Shown here piece by piece: positions 1 through 6,786 of a DNA stretch of 7,192 bases. The translations under genes were made by a program, and so were the position numbers. Position 1 is the stretch's first letter; each line of letters starts with the position of its first letter. The DNA is from an uncultured Paracoccaceae bacterium (lineage in GTDB: Bacteria; Pseudomonadota; Alphaproteobacteria; Rhodobacterales; Rhodobacteraceae). The DNA is taken from assembly GCA_913054485.1 (NCBI GenBank), contig CAJXHQ010000155.1, forward strand, positions 1 through 7,192, read 5' to 3'. The notes below the pieces were generated by a model. It saw only the letters and a list, made by a program, of their open reading frames with translations. It was not told the origin of the DNA and searched no databases.

Positions 1-3000
1 TCCGGCATCGCGCCGACCGGATCGAGCTGGGTGCGGATCTGGCGGGCACCGAAGCGGCGCTGTCACTTGAGGGCGCGCTGACGCTGGCCGGAGGCACGCT
101 GGACAGCCGGTTGCAGGCGGCCCGGCTGGACCGGCCCGGGGATACGCTGCAAATGCAGGCGGGGTTTGCCAATGAGACCAGCCAGATCACGCTGGACATG
201 CGGCTGAGCGAATCCGCTGACGGGCTGTTGTCCACCGCGCTGAACCTGCCGGGCCGCCCGACAGTGCAGTTTGCGGCCCAGGGCACCGGCCCGGTCTCGG
301 ACTTCGCCGCCGATATCCGGCTGGCGACCAATGGAAGCGAGCGGCTGACCGGTCAGGTGGTGCTGGCCGCACAACCGCAAGCGGACCCTGATACGCCTGC
401 CCCCATCGGTTTCTCGGCCGATCTCGGCGGCGATATTTCACCGCTGATGCTGCCCGACTACCGGCCCTTCTTCGGACCCGGCATGCGGCTGACGGCGCGC
501 GGCCTCAGCGGGCCGGAAGGGCGGCTGAGGCTGGACAGTATGGCGCTGCGCACCCAGGCGCTCAGCGTGACCGGGGCGCTGTCCCTGGCGCCGGGCGGCG
601 GGCTGGACACTGCCAATCTGCGCGCAGCCATCACCCCGCCCGACGGCTCTGCCGCGGTGATCCTGCCCATCCCGGGTGCGGATACCACGCTGGCAGGCCT
701 GGACATCATCGCCAGCAAGAGCGAAGGCACCGGCTGGATGGTCCGTGGCAAGCTCGCCGGCCTTACCCAGCCGGAGGTGTCGCTGGAACTGGCCGAATTC
801 ATCGCCGAAGGCACCGTGGAACAGGCCCCCGCACTGACACTGGAGGGCGATATCACTGCCCGTATCACCGGGCTGGACCTGCAGGATCCGGCGCTGGCGC
901 AGGCTGCCGGGCGGGATCTGCGGCTGTCCGCCCATGTGGGCAAGACCGGCGCAGATGCCTTCCGGATCAGCGATCTGGAGATCGATGGCAGCGATTACTC
1001 CGCCGCCGGCTGGGTCGAGATCGACGGTCTGGACAGCGGGTTGAAGATCAGCGCCGATGTGGAAGCCGCAGCAGAGGACCTGTCCCGCTTCTCCGGCCTT
1101 GCGGGCCGCGAGATTGGCGGTGCGGCGCGGATCTCGGCGGCTGGCTTTGCAGCACCGCTGGCGGGCACATTTGATGCAACCGTTGCCCTTTCCGCGGAGG
1201 ATCTGACCAGCGGCATCACCCAGGTGGACGGGCTTATAGCCGGGCAGACCGTGCTGGATTTCAAGGCCGGGCGCGGCACCGATGGCATCCGCATCGACCG
1301 GTTCGCACTGGACGGCGAGGCGCTCAGCGCCCGGGCCTCGGGCCGGCTGGACAGCCGTACCGGCGCGCTGACATTTGAGGCCGGGCTGGCAGATCTCGCG
1401 GTTGTGGTACCGCAGAACCCCGGCCCGCTCAGCATCAAAGGCGATGTGACGCGGCAGGACAGCACGCTCAGCGGCACCCTGCGGCTGCAGGGGCCGCATT
1501 CCTCTTTTGCCGCGCTTGACGGGAAGACCGACTTTGACGGCAATGCCGATTTCTCCTTTGATGCCACGCTGGACCAGATCGAGCGTTTCGTGCCCGAGAT
1601 TGCCGGCAAGCTGACCGCCGGCGGGCGCGCCTCGCGCCGCGACGGGCTGTGGCAGGTGGAGGCCGCCGCCAAAGGCCCCGCCGGGATCACTGCGGATGTT
1701 GCCGGCTCCTGGGACGAAACCGAGGCCAGTGCCGATCTGCGCGCCACTGGGCAATTGCGGCTGGACGCTGCGAATTTCTTCATCCGCCCCAATTCGGTGA
1801 ACGGAGCGGCCAAGTTCGACATCGCGCTGAAAGGCCAGCCCGGCATTGAGGCGCTGAGCGGCAGTATCACCACCTCCGGCACTTCAGTAGCAGTGCCGGC
1901 CGCGCTGCTGCGGATCAATGACATCGGCGGTGCGGTGCGGCTGGACGGAGGCCAGGCCCAGATCGATATCTCCGCCCGCCCGGCTGATGGCGGCACCGTG
2001 CAGGTCAGCGGACCGGTGGCCCTGACCGCGCCCTTCGACGGCAGCGTGCAGACCACACTGACCGGCGTGGTGCTGACCGACAAGCTGTCATACGAGACCA
2101 TTCTGAACGGTGCGCTGACCTATGCGGGCCCGCTTGCAGGCGACGGGCAGCTGACCGGCCGCATCGACGTGGGCGAGACCAATATCAACGTGGAAGCGGC
2201 CGGCGGCTCGGTCTCGGCTGCGTCGATCCCGCCAATCCGCCACCTGAACGAAAGCGCCGCCCGGCTGGCCACCCGCAAACGCGCCGGGCTGACCGAACGT
2301 GCGGGCGGCGGCCGCGGGCCGGTGATCGGGCTGGATGTGCTGGTCAGCGCCCCGAACCGGATCTTTGCCCGCGGGCGCGGCCTGAACGCCGAGCTGGGCG
2401 GCGAAATTGAAGTGCGCGGCACCACCGCCAGACTGGCCCCCTCCGGGCAGATCTCGCTGATCCGCGGCACCTTCGATATCCTCGGCCGGCGGCTGGACCT
2501 GTCGGATGGGCAGATTACTCTGCAGGGCAACCTGAAACCCTATCTCGACTTCCGCTCCACCACCTCGACTGCCGAAGGCACCGCGACGCTGGAAGTCTCG
2601 GGACAGATCGATGCGCCGGTCATCAAGGTTACCTCGGATCCGTCGCGTCCCAGCGAGGAGGCGCTGGCGCTTCTCTTGTTCGGCGACAATATCCAGGACT
2701 TGTCGCCGCTGGCCCTGGCGCGGCTGGCAGGCTCCGTCGCCACGCTCAGCGGGCGCGGAGGCCGCACCGAGGGTAAGGTGCGCGACGGGCTGGGTGCGGA
2801 GCGGCTGGACCTTGGCGCCGACAACAGCGGCGCCGGGCTGCTGGGCATCGGCGGCTATGTCTCGGACAATGTCTACACCGATTTCAACGTCAACACCCGC
2901 GGCGACAGCGAGCTGAACATCAACCTCGACGTGACCGACAGCGTGACCGTCAAAGGCACCGTGGATGGCCAGGGGGAAACCGGCCTCGGGGTATTCTTCC

Positions 3001-3014
3001 AGCGCGACTATTAG
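1..3014 (+). CDS. tamB: TamB-like translocation and assembly module protein, C-terminal part (5' end outside window)
   Basis: The frame is open from base 3 to a TAG stop at 3012-3014, giving 1003 visible residues with no start in sight, so the N-terminal signal anchor lies upstream. The protein is low in Cys and Trp and made of repeating Gly/Asp/Leu-rich strands, as expected of the AsmA-like beta-groove that spans the periplasm in this family. The last 340 or so residues match the TamB (DUF490) domain. They include a KPYLDFRS segment, a SEEALALLLFG segment near visible residue 885 followed by a helix of the LSPLALARLAGSVATLSG type, and the C-terminal GVFFQRDY ending in an aromatic residue, which resembles a beta-strand that docks on a BamA/TamA barrel. 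Known role of the family: with TamA, assembly of some outer-membrane proteins and phospholipid traffic to the outer membrane. E. coli TamB is about 1260 residues, so a few hundred residues are probably missing here. tamA would be expected upstream but is not visible. The next gene starts 178 bp downstream on the same strand. Confidence 0.93.
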   Translation, partial: RHRADRIELGADLAGTEAALSLEGALTLAGGTLDSRLQAARLDRPGDTLQMQAGFANETSQITLDMRLSESADGLLSTALNLPGRPTVQFAAQGTGPVSDFAADIRLATNGSERLTGQVVLAAQPQADPDTPAPIGFSADLGGDISPLMLPDYRPFFGPGMRLTARGLSGPEGRLRLDSMALRTQALSVTGALSLAPGGGLDTANLRAAITPPDGSAAVILPIPGADTTLAGLDIIASKSEGTGWMVRGKLAGLTQPEVSLELAEFIAEGTVEQAPALTLEGDITARITGLDLQDPALAQAAGRDLRLSAHVGKTGADAFRISDLEIDGSDYSAAGWVEIDGLDSGLKISADVEAAAEDLSRFSGLAGREIGGAARISAAGFAAPLAGTFDATVALSAEDLTSGITQVDGLIAGQTVLDFKAGRGTDGIRIDRFALDGEALSARASGRLDSRTGALTFEAGLADLAVVVPQNPGPLSIKGDVTRQDSTLSGTLRLQGPHSSFAALDGKTDFDGNADFSFDATLDQIERFVPEIAGKLTAGGRASRRDGLWQVEAAAKGPAGITADVAGSWDETEASADLRATGQLRLDAANFFIRPNSVNGAAKFDIALKGQPGIEALSGSITTSGTSVAVPAALLRINDIGGAVRLDGGQAQIDISARPADGGTVQVSGPVALTAPFDGSVQTTLTGVVLTDKLSYETILNGALTYAGPLAGDGQLTGRIDVGETNINVEAAGGSVSAASIPPIRHLNESAARLATRKRAGLTERAGGGRGPVIGLDVLVSAPNRIFARGRGLNAELGGEIEVRGTTARLAPSGQISLIRGTFDILGRRLDLSDGQITLQGNLKPYLDFRSTTSTAEGTATLEVSGQIDAPVIKVTSDPSRPSEEALALLLFGDNIQDLSPLALARLAGSVATLSGRGGRTEGKVRDGLGAERLDLGADNSGAGLLGIGGYVSDNVYTDFNVNTRGDSELNINLDVTDSVTVKGTVDGQGETGLGVFFQRDY

Positions 3015-3066
3015 CACCGCAAGCGCATACGGTCCCGCCCCTTGCCGGGGCCGCAAAGAGGCCGCT

Positions 3067-3121
3067 GCAGGGGGCAGGGCCCCTGCGGGGCGGCGCCCCC
3101 GGAGTATTTGCAGAAAAGAGG
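3067..3121. repeat. Putative dispersed Rhodobacterales intergenic repeat with two hairpins
   Basis: GCAGGGG (3067-3073) pairs with CCCCTGC (3080-3086) around a 6-base loop. GGGGC (3087-3091) pairs with GCCCC (3095-3099) around a 3-base loop. Straight after comes CGGAGTATTTGCAGAAAAGAGG. From memory, GC-rich hairpins followed by GGAGTATTT and an A/G-rich tail recur between genes in Roseobacter-group genomes; only one clear copy is present in this window, so repetition itself is not shown. It may act as a transcript end or mRNA stabiliser, but no T-run follows the stems on the + strand. Confidence 0.42.
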
Positions 3122-3123
3122 GA

Positions 3124-3161
3124 GGCGCATAGGGTTGCACCCTGCAGCCGGCGGCGCATAG
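3124..3161. repeat. Pair of 9-bp direct repeats (GGCGCATAG)
   Basis: GGCGCATAG occurs at 3124-3132 and again at 3153-3161, 29 bp apart start to start, just upstream of the GT2 gene. A small GGGT/ACCC inverted repeat lies between them at about 3132-3142. The spacing is close to three helical turns less a few bases, so a protein-binding pair is conceivable, but a chance match in GC-rich DNA is equally possible. Confidence 0.25.
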
Positions 3162-3192
3162 TGTGTCCCGAAAGAGGCATGATCCGCAGCAT

Positions 3193-4146
3193 ATGTGCAG
3201 CATTGAACCAATTGAAGCAGTTGTTATCGGCCGCAATGAAGGCGCCCGGCTGAAAGCCTGCATTGCCTCGCTGCAGGGCCAGGTCCGGCGGGTTGTCTAT
3301 GTGGACAGCGGCTCTGCGGACGATAGTGCGGAGATGGCTGAAGCCTTGGGGGCCATTGTTGTGAGGCTTGACATGTCGCAGCCTTTCACTGCCGCACGGG
3401 CCCGCAACGCCGGGCTGGCCGCGATCGGGGCCGGCACTGAAATGGTGCAGTTCGCGGACGGCGACTGCACCGTACAGCCGGAGTGGATCGCGACAGCGGC
3501 GGCCTTCCTCGCCGCGCAGCCCGAGGCCGCCGTTGCCTGCGGGCGGCGGCGCGAAGAACACCCCGAGGCCTCGGTTTACAACCGGCTGTGCGATCGCGAA
3601 TGGGATACCCCGCAGGGGCAAGCCGCAGCCTGCGGCGGCGATGCGCTGATACGGGTTGCCCCGCTGCGGGCCGCAGGCGGCTACCGGGAGGATCTGATTG
3701 CGGGCGAGGAGCCGGAGCTCTGCCTCCGGCTGCGCCGGGCGGGCTGGCAGATCTGGCGGCTGGATCAGGAAATGACACTGCATGACGCCAGGATGACGCA
3801 TTTTGGGCAATGGTGGGCCCGCAGCAGGCGGGCGGGGCATGCATTTGCCGAAGGCGCAGCCCTGCACGGCAAGGGGCCGGAAGCTCATTGGGTACGCGAG
3901 ACACGGCGGGCCTTGATCTGGGGCGCAGCGCTGCCGTTTCTGATCCTGCTGGGACTGCTGGTAACGCCCCTGGCCGGGCTGCTGATCCTAGCCTATCCGG
4001 CACAGGCTGTCCGGCTGTCGCGGCAGCAAGGCTGGGAAACAGCCTTGTTCCAGGTTCTGGGCAAATTCCCCGAAGCGCTGGGAGCGGTTGAATTCCGCCT
4101 GCGCCGCTGGAGCGGGCAGAGACGCGGTCTGATCGAGTATAAGTAG
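3193..4146 (+). CDS. Family 2 glycosyltransferase with C-terminal membrane segment
   Basis: The product (317 aa from the ATG at 3193) is an inverting GT-A-fold sugar transferase that would move a sugar from a nucleotide donor to a lipid-linked or polysaccharide acceptor at the inner face of the membrane. Motifs run in the family order: VVIGRNEGARL at residues 10-20, VDSGS at 37-41, an ARNAGL motif near 70-75, the metal-binding DGD at 89-91, a CGGDALIR segment at 147-154, and GEEPELCLRLRRAGW at 171-185, which contains the expected acidic catalytic base. Residues 240-274 are strongly hydrophobic and fit one or two membrane helices. Start choice: the frame also opens at GTG 3163 (327 aa), but that GTG has no purine-rich leader and adds a charged stretch not expected before the first beta-strand. 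ATG 3193 has AAAGAGG at 3171-3177, although 15 bases away is long. The gene converges on the WecG-type gene with a 3-bp gap. Acceptor and sugar cannot be read from sequence. Confidence 0.9.
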   Translation: MCSIEPIEAVVIGRNEGARLKACIASLQGQVRRVVYVDSGSADDSAEMAEALGAIVVRLDMSQPFTAARARNAGLAAIGAGTEMVQFADGDCTVQPEWIATAAAFLAAQPEAAVACGRRREEHPEASVYNRLCDREWDTPQGQAAACGGDALIRVAPLRAAGGYREDLIAGEEPELCLRLRRAGWQIWRLDQEMTLHDARMTHFGQWWARSRRAGHAFAEGAALHGKGPEAHWVRETRRALIWGAALPFLILLGLLVTPLAGLLILAYPAQAVRLSRQQGWETALFQVLGKFPEALGAVEFRLRRWSGQRRGLIEYK

Positions 4147-4149
4147 CGC

Positions 4150-4911
4150 TCAGCCGGGCCCGCTGTGCCGCAGGCGCATTGCCGCGCGCAGCTGCCTGGG
4201 CAGTATCGCAAAACAGGCCAGATACCGCGGCACCAGACGCATCGGGCTGAGCATCGCCCGCCACAGCCACTCCAGCGCCAAGGCCCGCATCCACCGCGGC
4301 GCCCGGCGCTGGTGATTGCCAAGGAAGTCCAGCCCGGCGCCGACCGATGCAAACCCGGCCTGCGGAGCCAGCCGCCGGCCGCGGCCTGCAAAAACTTCCT
4401 GCTTGGGGGCGCCCAGCGCAATGAAACACAGGCAAGGTCCGAGCGCGGCCAGCCGGCCGAATATGGCGTCTGCGGCGTCCCCTTCCGGATCAAACCCATG
4501 CGGCGGCGCATGGATCAGCCCGAAGCGGACACCTGGCGCTTGTGCGCTGATCACCTCTTGCGCATCTTTCAGGGCCTGCGGGCTGCTGCCAACCATTGCG
4601 ACAGGAATATCCAGCTCCGCAGCCAAGCGGCACAGCGGCATGACGAGATCCGAGCCCGGCATCAGCTCCACCGGGCGGCGGGCAATACGGGAGAGCCACA
4701 CAACCGGGCGGCCGTCCGCCACCACCAGATCCTGTTGCAGGTAGGCGGACAGGAAAGCCTCTGATGCCGGCAGTTTGACCAGGTGGTCGAGGTTCACGGT
4801 TGCCAGGGCAAACCCCTCCCCGGCCGCAAACCGCTTGCGCAGCACGCGATCCAGATCCGCCCGTGTCGGCACGTTCACTGAAACCGTTTCACCGCGGAAC
4901 CTGAATTCCAT
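4150..4911 (-). CDS. WecG/TagA/CpsF family glycosyltransferase (GT26)
   Basis: The product (253 aa) matches the usual length of about 240-260 for enzymes that add the second sugar, often N-acetylmannosamine or its uronic acid, to an undecaprenyl-diphosphate-linked GlcNAc in polysaccharide or teichoic-acid assembly. Visible family motifs are ATVNLDHLVKL at residues 37-47, VVADGRPVVWLSR at 63-75, MPGSDLV at 84-90, IALGAPKQE at 164-172, and VGAGLDFLGNHQRRAPRW at 190-207. Thr38 and Asp66 sit where the Thr and Asp described as important in TagA occur. The basic and hydrophobic tail (EWLWRAMLSPMRLVPRYL, 214-231) is the family's membrane-associating C-terminal extension, so peripheral attachment to the inner membrane is likely. 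The ATG at 4911 is preferred to the GTG at 4917 because a perfect GGAGG lies 7 bases before the ATG and only 1 base before the GTG. The gene is divergent from the O-antigen-ligase-like gene and convergent with GT2. The sugar added here is not known. Confidence 0.94.
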   Translation of the reverse strand: MEFRFRGETVSVNVPTRADLDRVLRKRFAAGEGFALATVNLDHLVKLPASEAFLSAYLQQDLVVADGRPVVWLSRIARRPVELMPGSDLVMPLCRLAAELDIPVAMVGSSPQALKDAQEVISAQAPGVRFGLIHAPPHGFDPEGDAADAIFGRLAALGPCLCFIALGAPKQEVFAGRGRRLAPQAGFASVGAGLDFLGNHQRRAPRWMRALALEWLWRAMLSPMRLVPRYLACFAILPRQLRAAMRLRHSGPG

Positions 4912-4918
4912 CCGCACG

Positions 4919-4923
4919 CCTCC
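4919..4923 (-). promoter_or_regulatory. Shine-Dalgarno site of the WecG-type gene
   Basis: On the - strand this reads GGAGG, followed by 7 bases and the ATG at 4911-4909. It fixes the start at 4911 and argues against the GTG at 4917. Confidence 0.8.
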
Positions 4924-4949
4924 GTTTGACTATTGTCCCCTGCCCGGCC

Positions 4950-4986
4950 CGCTGCGGCCCCGCAAAGTCCCTGGGGCGCGGCAGCG
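4950..4986. other. Two-part GC-rich hairpin in the divergent promoter region
   Basis: CGCTGC (4950-4955) pairs with GCAGCG (4981-4986). Inside it, after a small internal loop, GCCCC (4957-4961) pairs with GGGGC (4973-4977), leaving an 11-base loop. That makes 11 base pairs in a 37-base element. It could be an operator-like inverted repeat, a structure in the 5' leader of the + strand gene, or a degenerate intergenic repeat. No T-run follows it on either strand, so a terminator role is unlikely. Confidence 0.4.
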
Positions 4987-5094
4987 TTGTATCGATGCCA
5001 TGGCCGGTGCAGAGGTTTCACTTCGGCCGGGACTTCACCCCCCTGTACCGATAAACTTCCAATCTGATCAACAGAGTAAGTTGCGCCGCGACCC

Positions 5095-6552
5095 ATGCCA
5101 AACGCCATTGCCTATCTCGCTTTGCTTCTCTGGCCGGCGATGTGCCTGCTGCTGTTCCGGAAATTGCCGGTAGAGCGCGCAATCCTGTGGTCGCTCTTGG
5201 CCGGGTACCTGTTGCTGCCCCCTCTGGCCGAATTTGATCTGCCGCTTGTTCCGGACATGAATAAGTATACAATTCCGTCACTTGCAGCATTTCTGGCCTG
5301 CGTTCTGGTTGCCAGGAAACCAGTGCCGGTCTGGCCCTCGCACCCGGCCATCAAAGTCCTGATTGTGCTGTTTGTAGCGGGCGTGATTCCAACCGTGCTT
5401 ACCAACCGCGATCCGGTATTGTTTCTCGGCCTCGGACAATCAGAGTCGATGCGGGTGATTACAGGCGCCAAGCCGGGATTGCGCTGGATTGATATTGCAT
5501 CGGTGGTGTCGAATCAGCTCATCGTACTGCTGCCGTTTTTCCTGGCCCGGCGCTACCTGTCGACCGATGCCGGCCTGCGCGCCATCCTGGTGGCACTGGC
5601 GGCGTCAGCCCTCGCATACTCCCTGCCCGCGCTGCTGGAGATCATGATCGGGCCGAAGGTCAATATCTGGGTCTACGGGTTCTTCCAGCACAGCCTGAGC
5701 CAGATGATCCGCAACGGCGGTTACCGTCCGATCGTCTTTCTGCCGCACGGGCTGTGGCTGGCATTCTTCACGATGACCGCCGTTCTTGCGGCTGCGGCAT
5801 TGGCGAAAGCCGCCAAAGGCCCTGACAGGATCCGTTTCGCCATGGCCACGGTCTATCTGTTCGCGGTGCTTGTCCTGTGCAAGAGCCTCGCCTCGCTGCT
5901 CTACGGGCTGGCGTTCACCCCGCTGGTGGCGCTGACCCCGATGCGGCTGCAATTGCGGGCCGCTCTGCTTCTGGCCGTGGTTGCCTTCTGTTTCCCCGCC
6001 CTTCGCAACCTCGGCCTGATCCCGACAGAGGCGCTGGTTTCATTGGCCGAACAGATCAGCCCCGACCGGGCCCGCTCTCTGGCGTACCGTTTCGAAAACG
6101 AACAGCTTCTTCTGGAACGGGCGGCGGAACGGCCCTGGCTGGGCTGGGGCGGCTGGGGGCGCTGGCTGGTCTGGGACCATGATTCGGGAGAGAGGATCTC
6201 GGTTCCGGACGGGTATTGGATCATCACGTTCGGCACCTACGGCTGGCTGGGCTATGTGGCCGAGATGGGGCTGCTGACCGCGCCGCTTGCCCTGCTGGCC
6301 GCCCAGGCCCGCAAACAGCCGGGAGGGGCGGTGTCGCGATTTGCCGCGCCCGTGGCGCTGATCCTGGCGGCCACCATGGTGGACATGCTGATAAACGCCA
6401 CGCTTATTCCGTTCACCTGGATGTGCGCCGGGGCTGTCCTCGGCCATGCGGAGCGGCTGAAATACGGCAGCCTCAGCCGCCCGAAACCTACCTTGTTTGG
6501 CGGCACCCAGGCATTGGATGGCCAGACCCGCCGGGCGGGGCCGCTCATGTAG
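5095..6552 (+). CDS. O-antigen ligase/polymerase-like polytopic membrane protein
   Basis: The product is 485 aa with about 11-13 hydrophobic segments, near residues 3-20, 28-44, 58-73, 85-102, 137-152, 162-184, 213-236, 248-279, 287-303, 376-404 and 416-450. This layout, and a large hydrophilic loop before the last helices (residues 304-375), fit the O-antigen ligase/Wzy-type family that polymerises or transfers undecaprenyl-linked glycans on the periplasmic side of the inner membrane. Family-like segments are YGFFQHSLSQMIRNGGYRP (194-212), PHGLWLAFF (217-225), a CKSLASLL stretch (262-269), and the loop motif RFENEQLLLERAAERPWLGWGGWGRW (332-357) with its Glu/Arg and WGGWGR core. The start is ATG 5095; the only purine run before it, AGAG at 5073-5076, is weak and far, so translation may depend little on a Shine-Dalgarno site. 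Its neighbours are two glycosyltransferases, which supports an exopolysaccharide or O-antigen role. Sequence alone cannot separate ligase from polymerase. Confidence 0.82.
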   Translation: MPNAIAYLALLLWPAMCLLLFRKLPVERAILWSLLAGYLLLPPLAEFDLPLVPDMNKYTIPSLAAFLACVLVARKPVPVWPSHPAIKVLIVLFVAGVIPTVLTNRDPVLFLGLGQSESMRVITGAKPGLRWIDIASVVSNQLIVLLPFFLARRYLSTDAGLRAILVALAASALAYSLPALLEIMIGPKVNIWVYGFFQHSLSQMIRNGGYRPIVFLPHGLWLAFFTMTAVLAAAALAKAAKGPDRIRFAMATVYLFAVLVLCKSLASLLYGLAFTPLVALTPMRLQLRAALLLAVVAFCFPALRNLGLIPTEALVSLAEQISPDRARSLAYRFENEQLLLERAAERPWLGWGGWGRWLVWDHDSGERISVPDGYWIITFGTYGWLGYVAEMGLLTAPLALLAAQARKQPGGAVSRFAAPVALILAATMVDMLINATLIPFTWMCAGAVLGHAERLKYGSLSRPKPTLFGGTQALDGQTRRAGPLM

Positions 6553-6569
6553 CCGCGCATCGATTTTTT
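6535..6569 (+). terminator. Possible weak intrinsic terminator after the ligase/polymerase-like gene
   Basis: GCGGGGC (6535-6541) can pair with GCCGCGC (6552-6558), with one G-G mismatch and a 10-base loop. A run of six T follows at 6564-6569 after a 5-base gap, and a second run of six T at 6572-6577. The stem overlaps the stop codon at 6550-6552. The mismatch, loop size and gap make it imperfect. Confidence 0.35.
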
Positions 6570-6786
6570 CCTTTTTTGGGCACATTCTGACATAAGTCCA
6601 CCTTACCCGTACCGCAAAAACCGCACTTGTTTCTCGCCTGAAACTATTGGGTTTGGGGGTTTTCTCAGGACATTTGCGCCTGTCCGGCTTGTATCAAAAC
6701 CCTGATTAGGCGGGCCGGATCCGGGCACTCGTGCGGAGAATTCCGGCAGGCAGACGCGGCGGGACGTGAACACATGAAGGCGGAAA
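6553..6786. other. Intergenic leader region before the polyketide synthase gene
   Basis: This 234-bp region is visibly richer in A and T than the flanking genes. It holds two T-runs near its left end, a small inverted repeat GTTTC/GAAAC (6629-6633 with 6640-6644), a GGACA/TGTCC inverted repeat (6668-6672 with 6681-6685), and a G/T-rich stretch at 6648-6663. A TATCAA at 6692-6697 preceded by AGGACA at 6667-6672 is a poor promoter match with a 19-base spacer. The region is long enough to carry the PKS promoter and a regulator site, but I recognise no known operator. No short gene is apparent. Confidence 0.5.
6776..6780 (+). promoter_or_regulatory. Shine-Dalgarno site of the polyketide synthase gene
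   Basis: GAAGG ends 6 bases before the ATG at 6787. This supports 6787 as the start and excludes the out-of-frame ATG at 6774, which overlaps it. Confidence 0.65.

Larger units (their letters stand above)
3015..3192. other. Intergenic spacer between tamB and the GT2 gene
   Basis: This 178-bp GC-rich gap has no credible coding frame. It holds two short hairpins, a repeat-like motif and a 9-bp direct repeat, each listed separately. I see no clear -35/-10 pair and no T-run typical of an intrinsic terminator, so I cannot say from sequence whether tamB and the glycosyltransferase gene are cotranscribed. The final 30 bp belong to the coding frame if the upstream GTG at 3163 is the true start. Confidence 0.6.
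4912..5094. other. Divergent intergenic region between the WecG-type and O-antigen-ligase-like genes
   Basis: These 183 bp separate two start codons that point away from each other, so promoters for both directions should lie here. The left two thirds are GC-rich and contain the hairpin at 4950-4986. The last 50 bp before 5095 are more AT-rich (from GATAAACTTCC at 5050 to AGAGTAAG at 5080) and are the likelier place for a + strand promoter. I cannot pick out a convincing -35/-10 pair. No coding frame with family features is visible. Confidence 0.55.

Noticed and set aside
438..1754. Long open frame on the - strand inside tamB (438 codons)
   Set aside because: It lies fully antisense to a well-supported TamB frame, its Arg/Gly/Ala/Pro-rich translation shows no family motif, and high-GC DNA commonly leaves the opposite strand open.
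995..2101. Open frame on the - strand inside tamB (368 codons)
   Set aside because: The translation is a Ser/Pro/Ala-rich low-complexity product with no recognisable domain. It overlaps both tamB and another antisense frame, so it is a composition effect.
3179..3256. Short frame of about 25 codons beginning at ATG 3179
   Set aside because: The purine run ends one base before this ATG, too close to act as its ribosome site, and the frame overlaps the GT2 start region in another phase.
2088..3263. Open frame on the - strand across the tamB end and the spacer
   Set aside because: It runs antisense through tamB and the repeat-like spacer, and its translation has no domain-like pattern.
3386..4435. 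Open frame on the - strand across the GT2 gene and into the WecG-type gene
   Set aside because: It overlaps two genes with clear family motifs and its own translation is low-complexity Ala/Arg/Pro sequence.
4165..4764. Open frame on the + strand opposite the WecG-type gene
   Set aside because: The opposite strand carries the complete motif set of the WecG/TagA/CpsF family and a perfect ribosome site; the + strand frame has neither.
4926..4931. TTGACT as a possible -35 box on the + strand
   Set aside because: No AT-rich -10 lies 16-18 bases downstream; that stretch is GC-rich, and the element is more than 160 bp from the + strand start codon.
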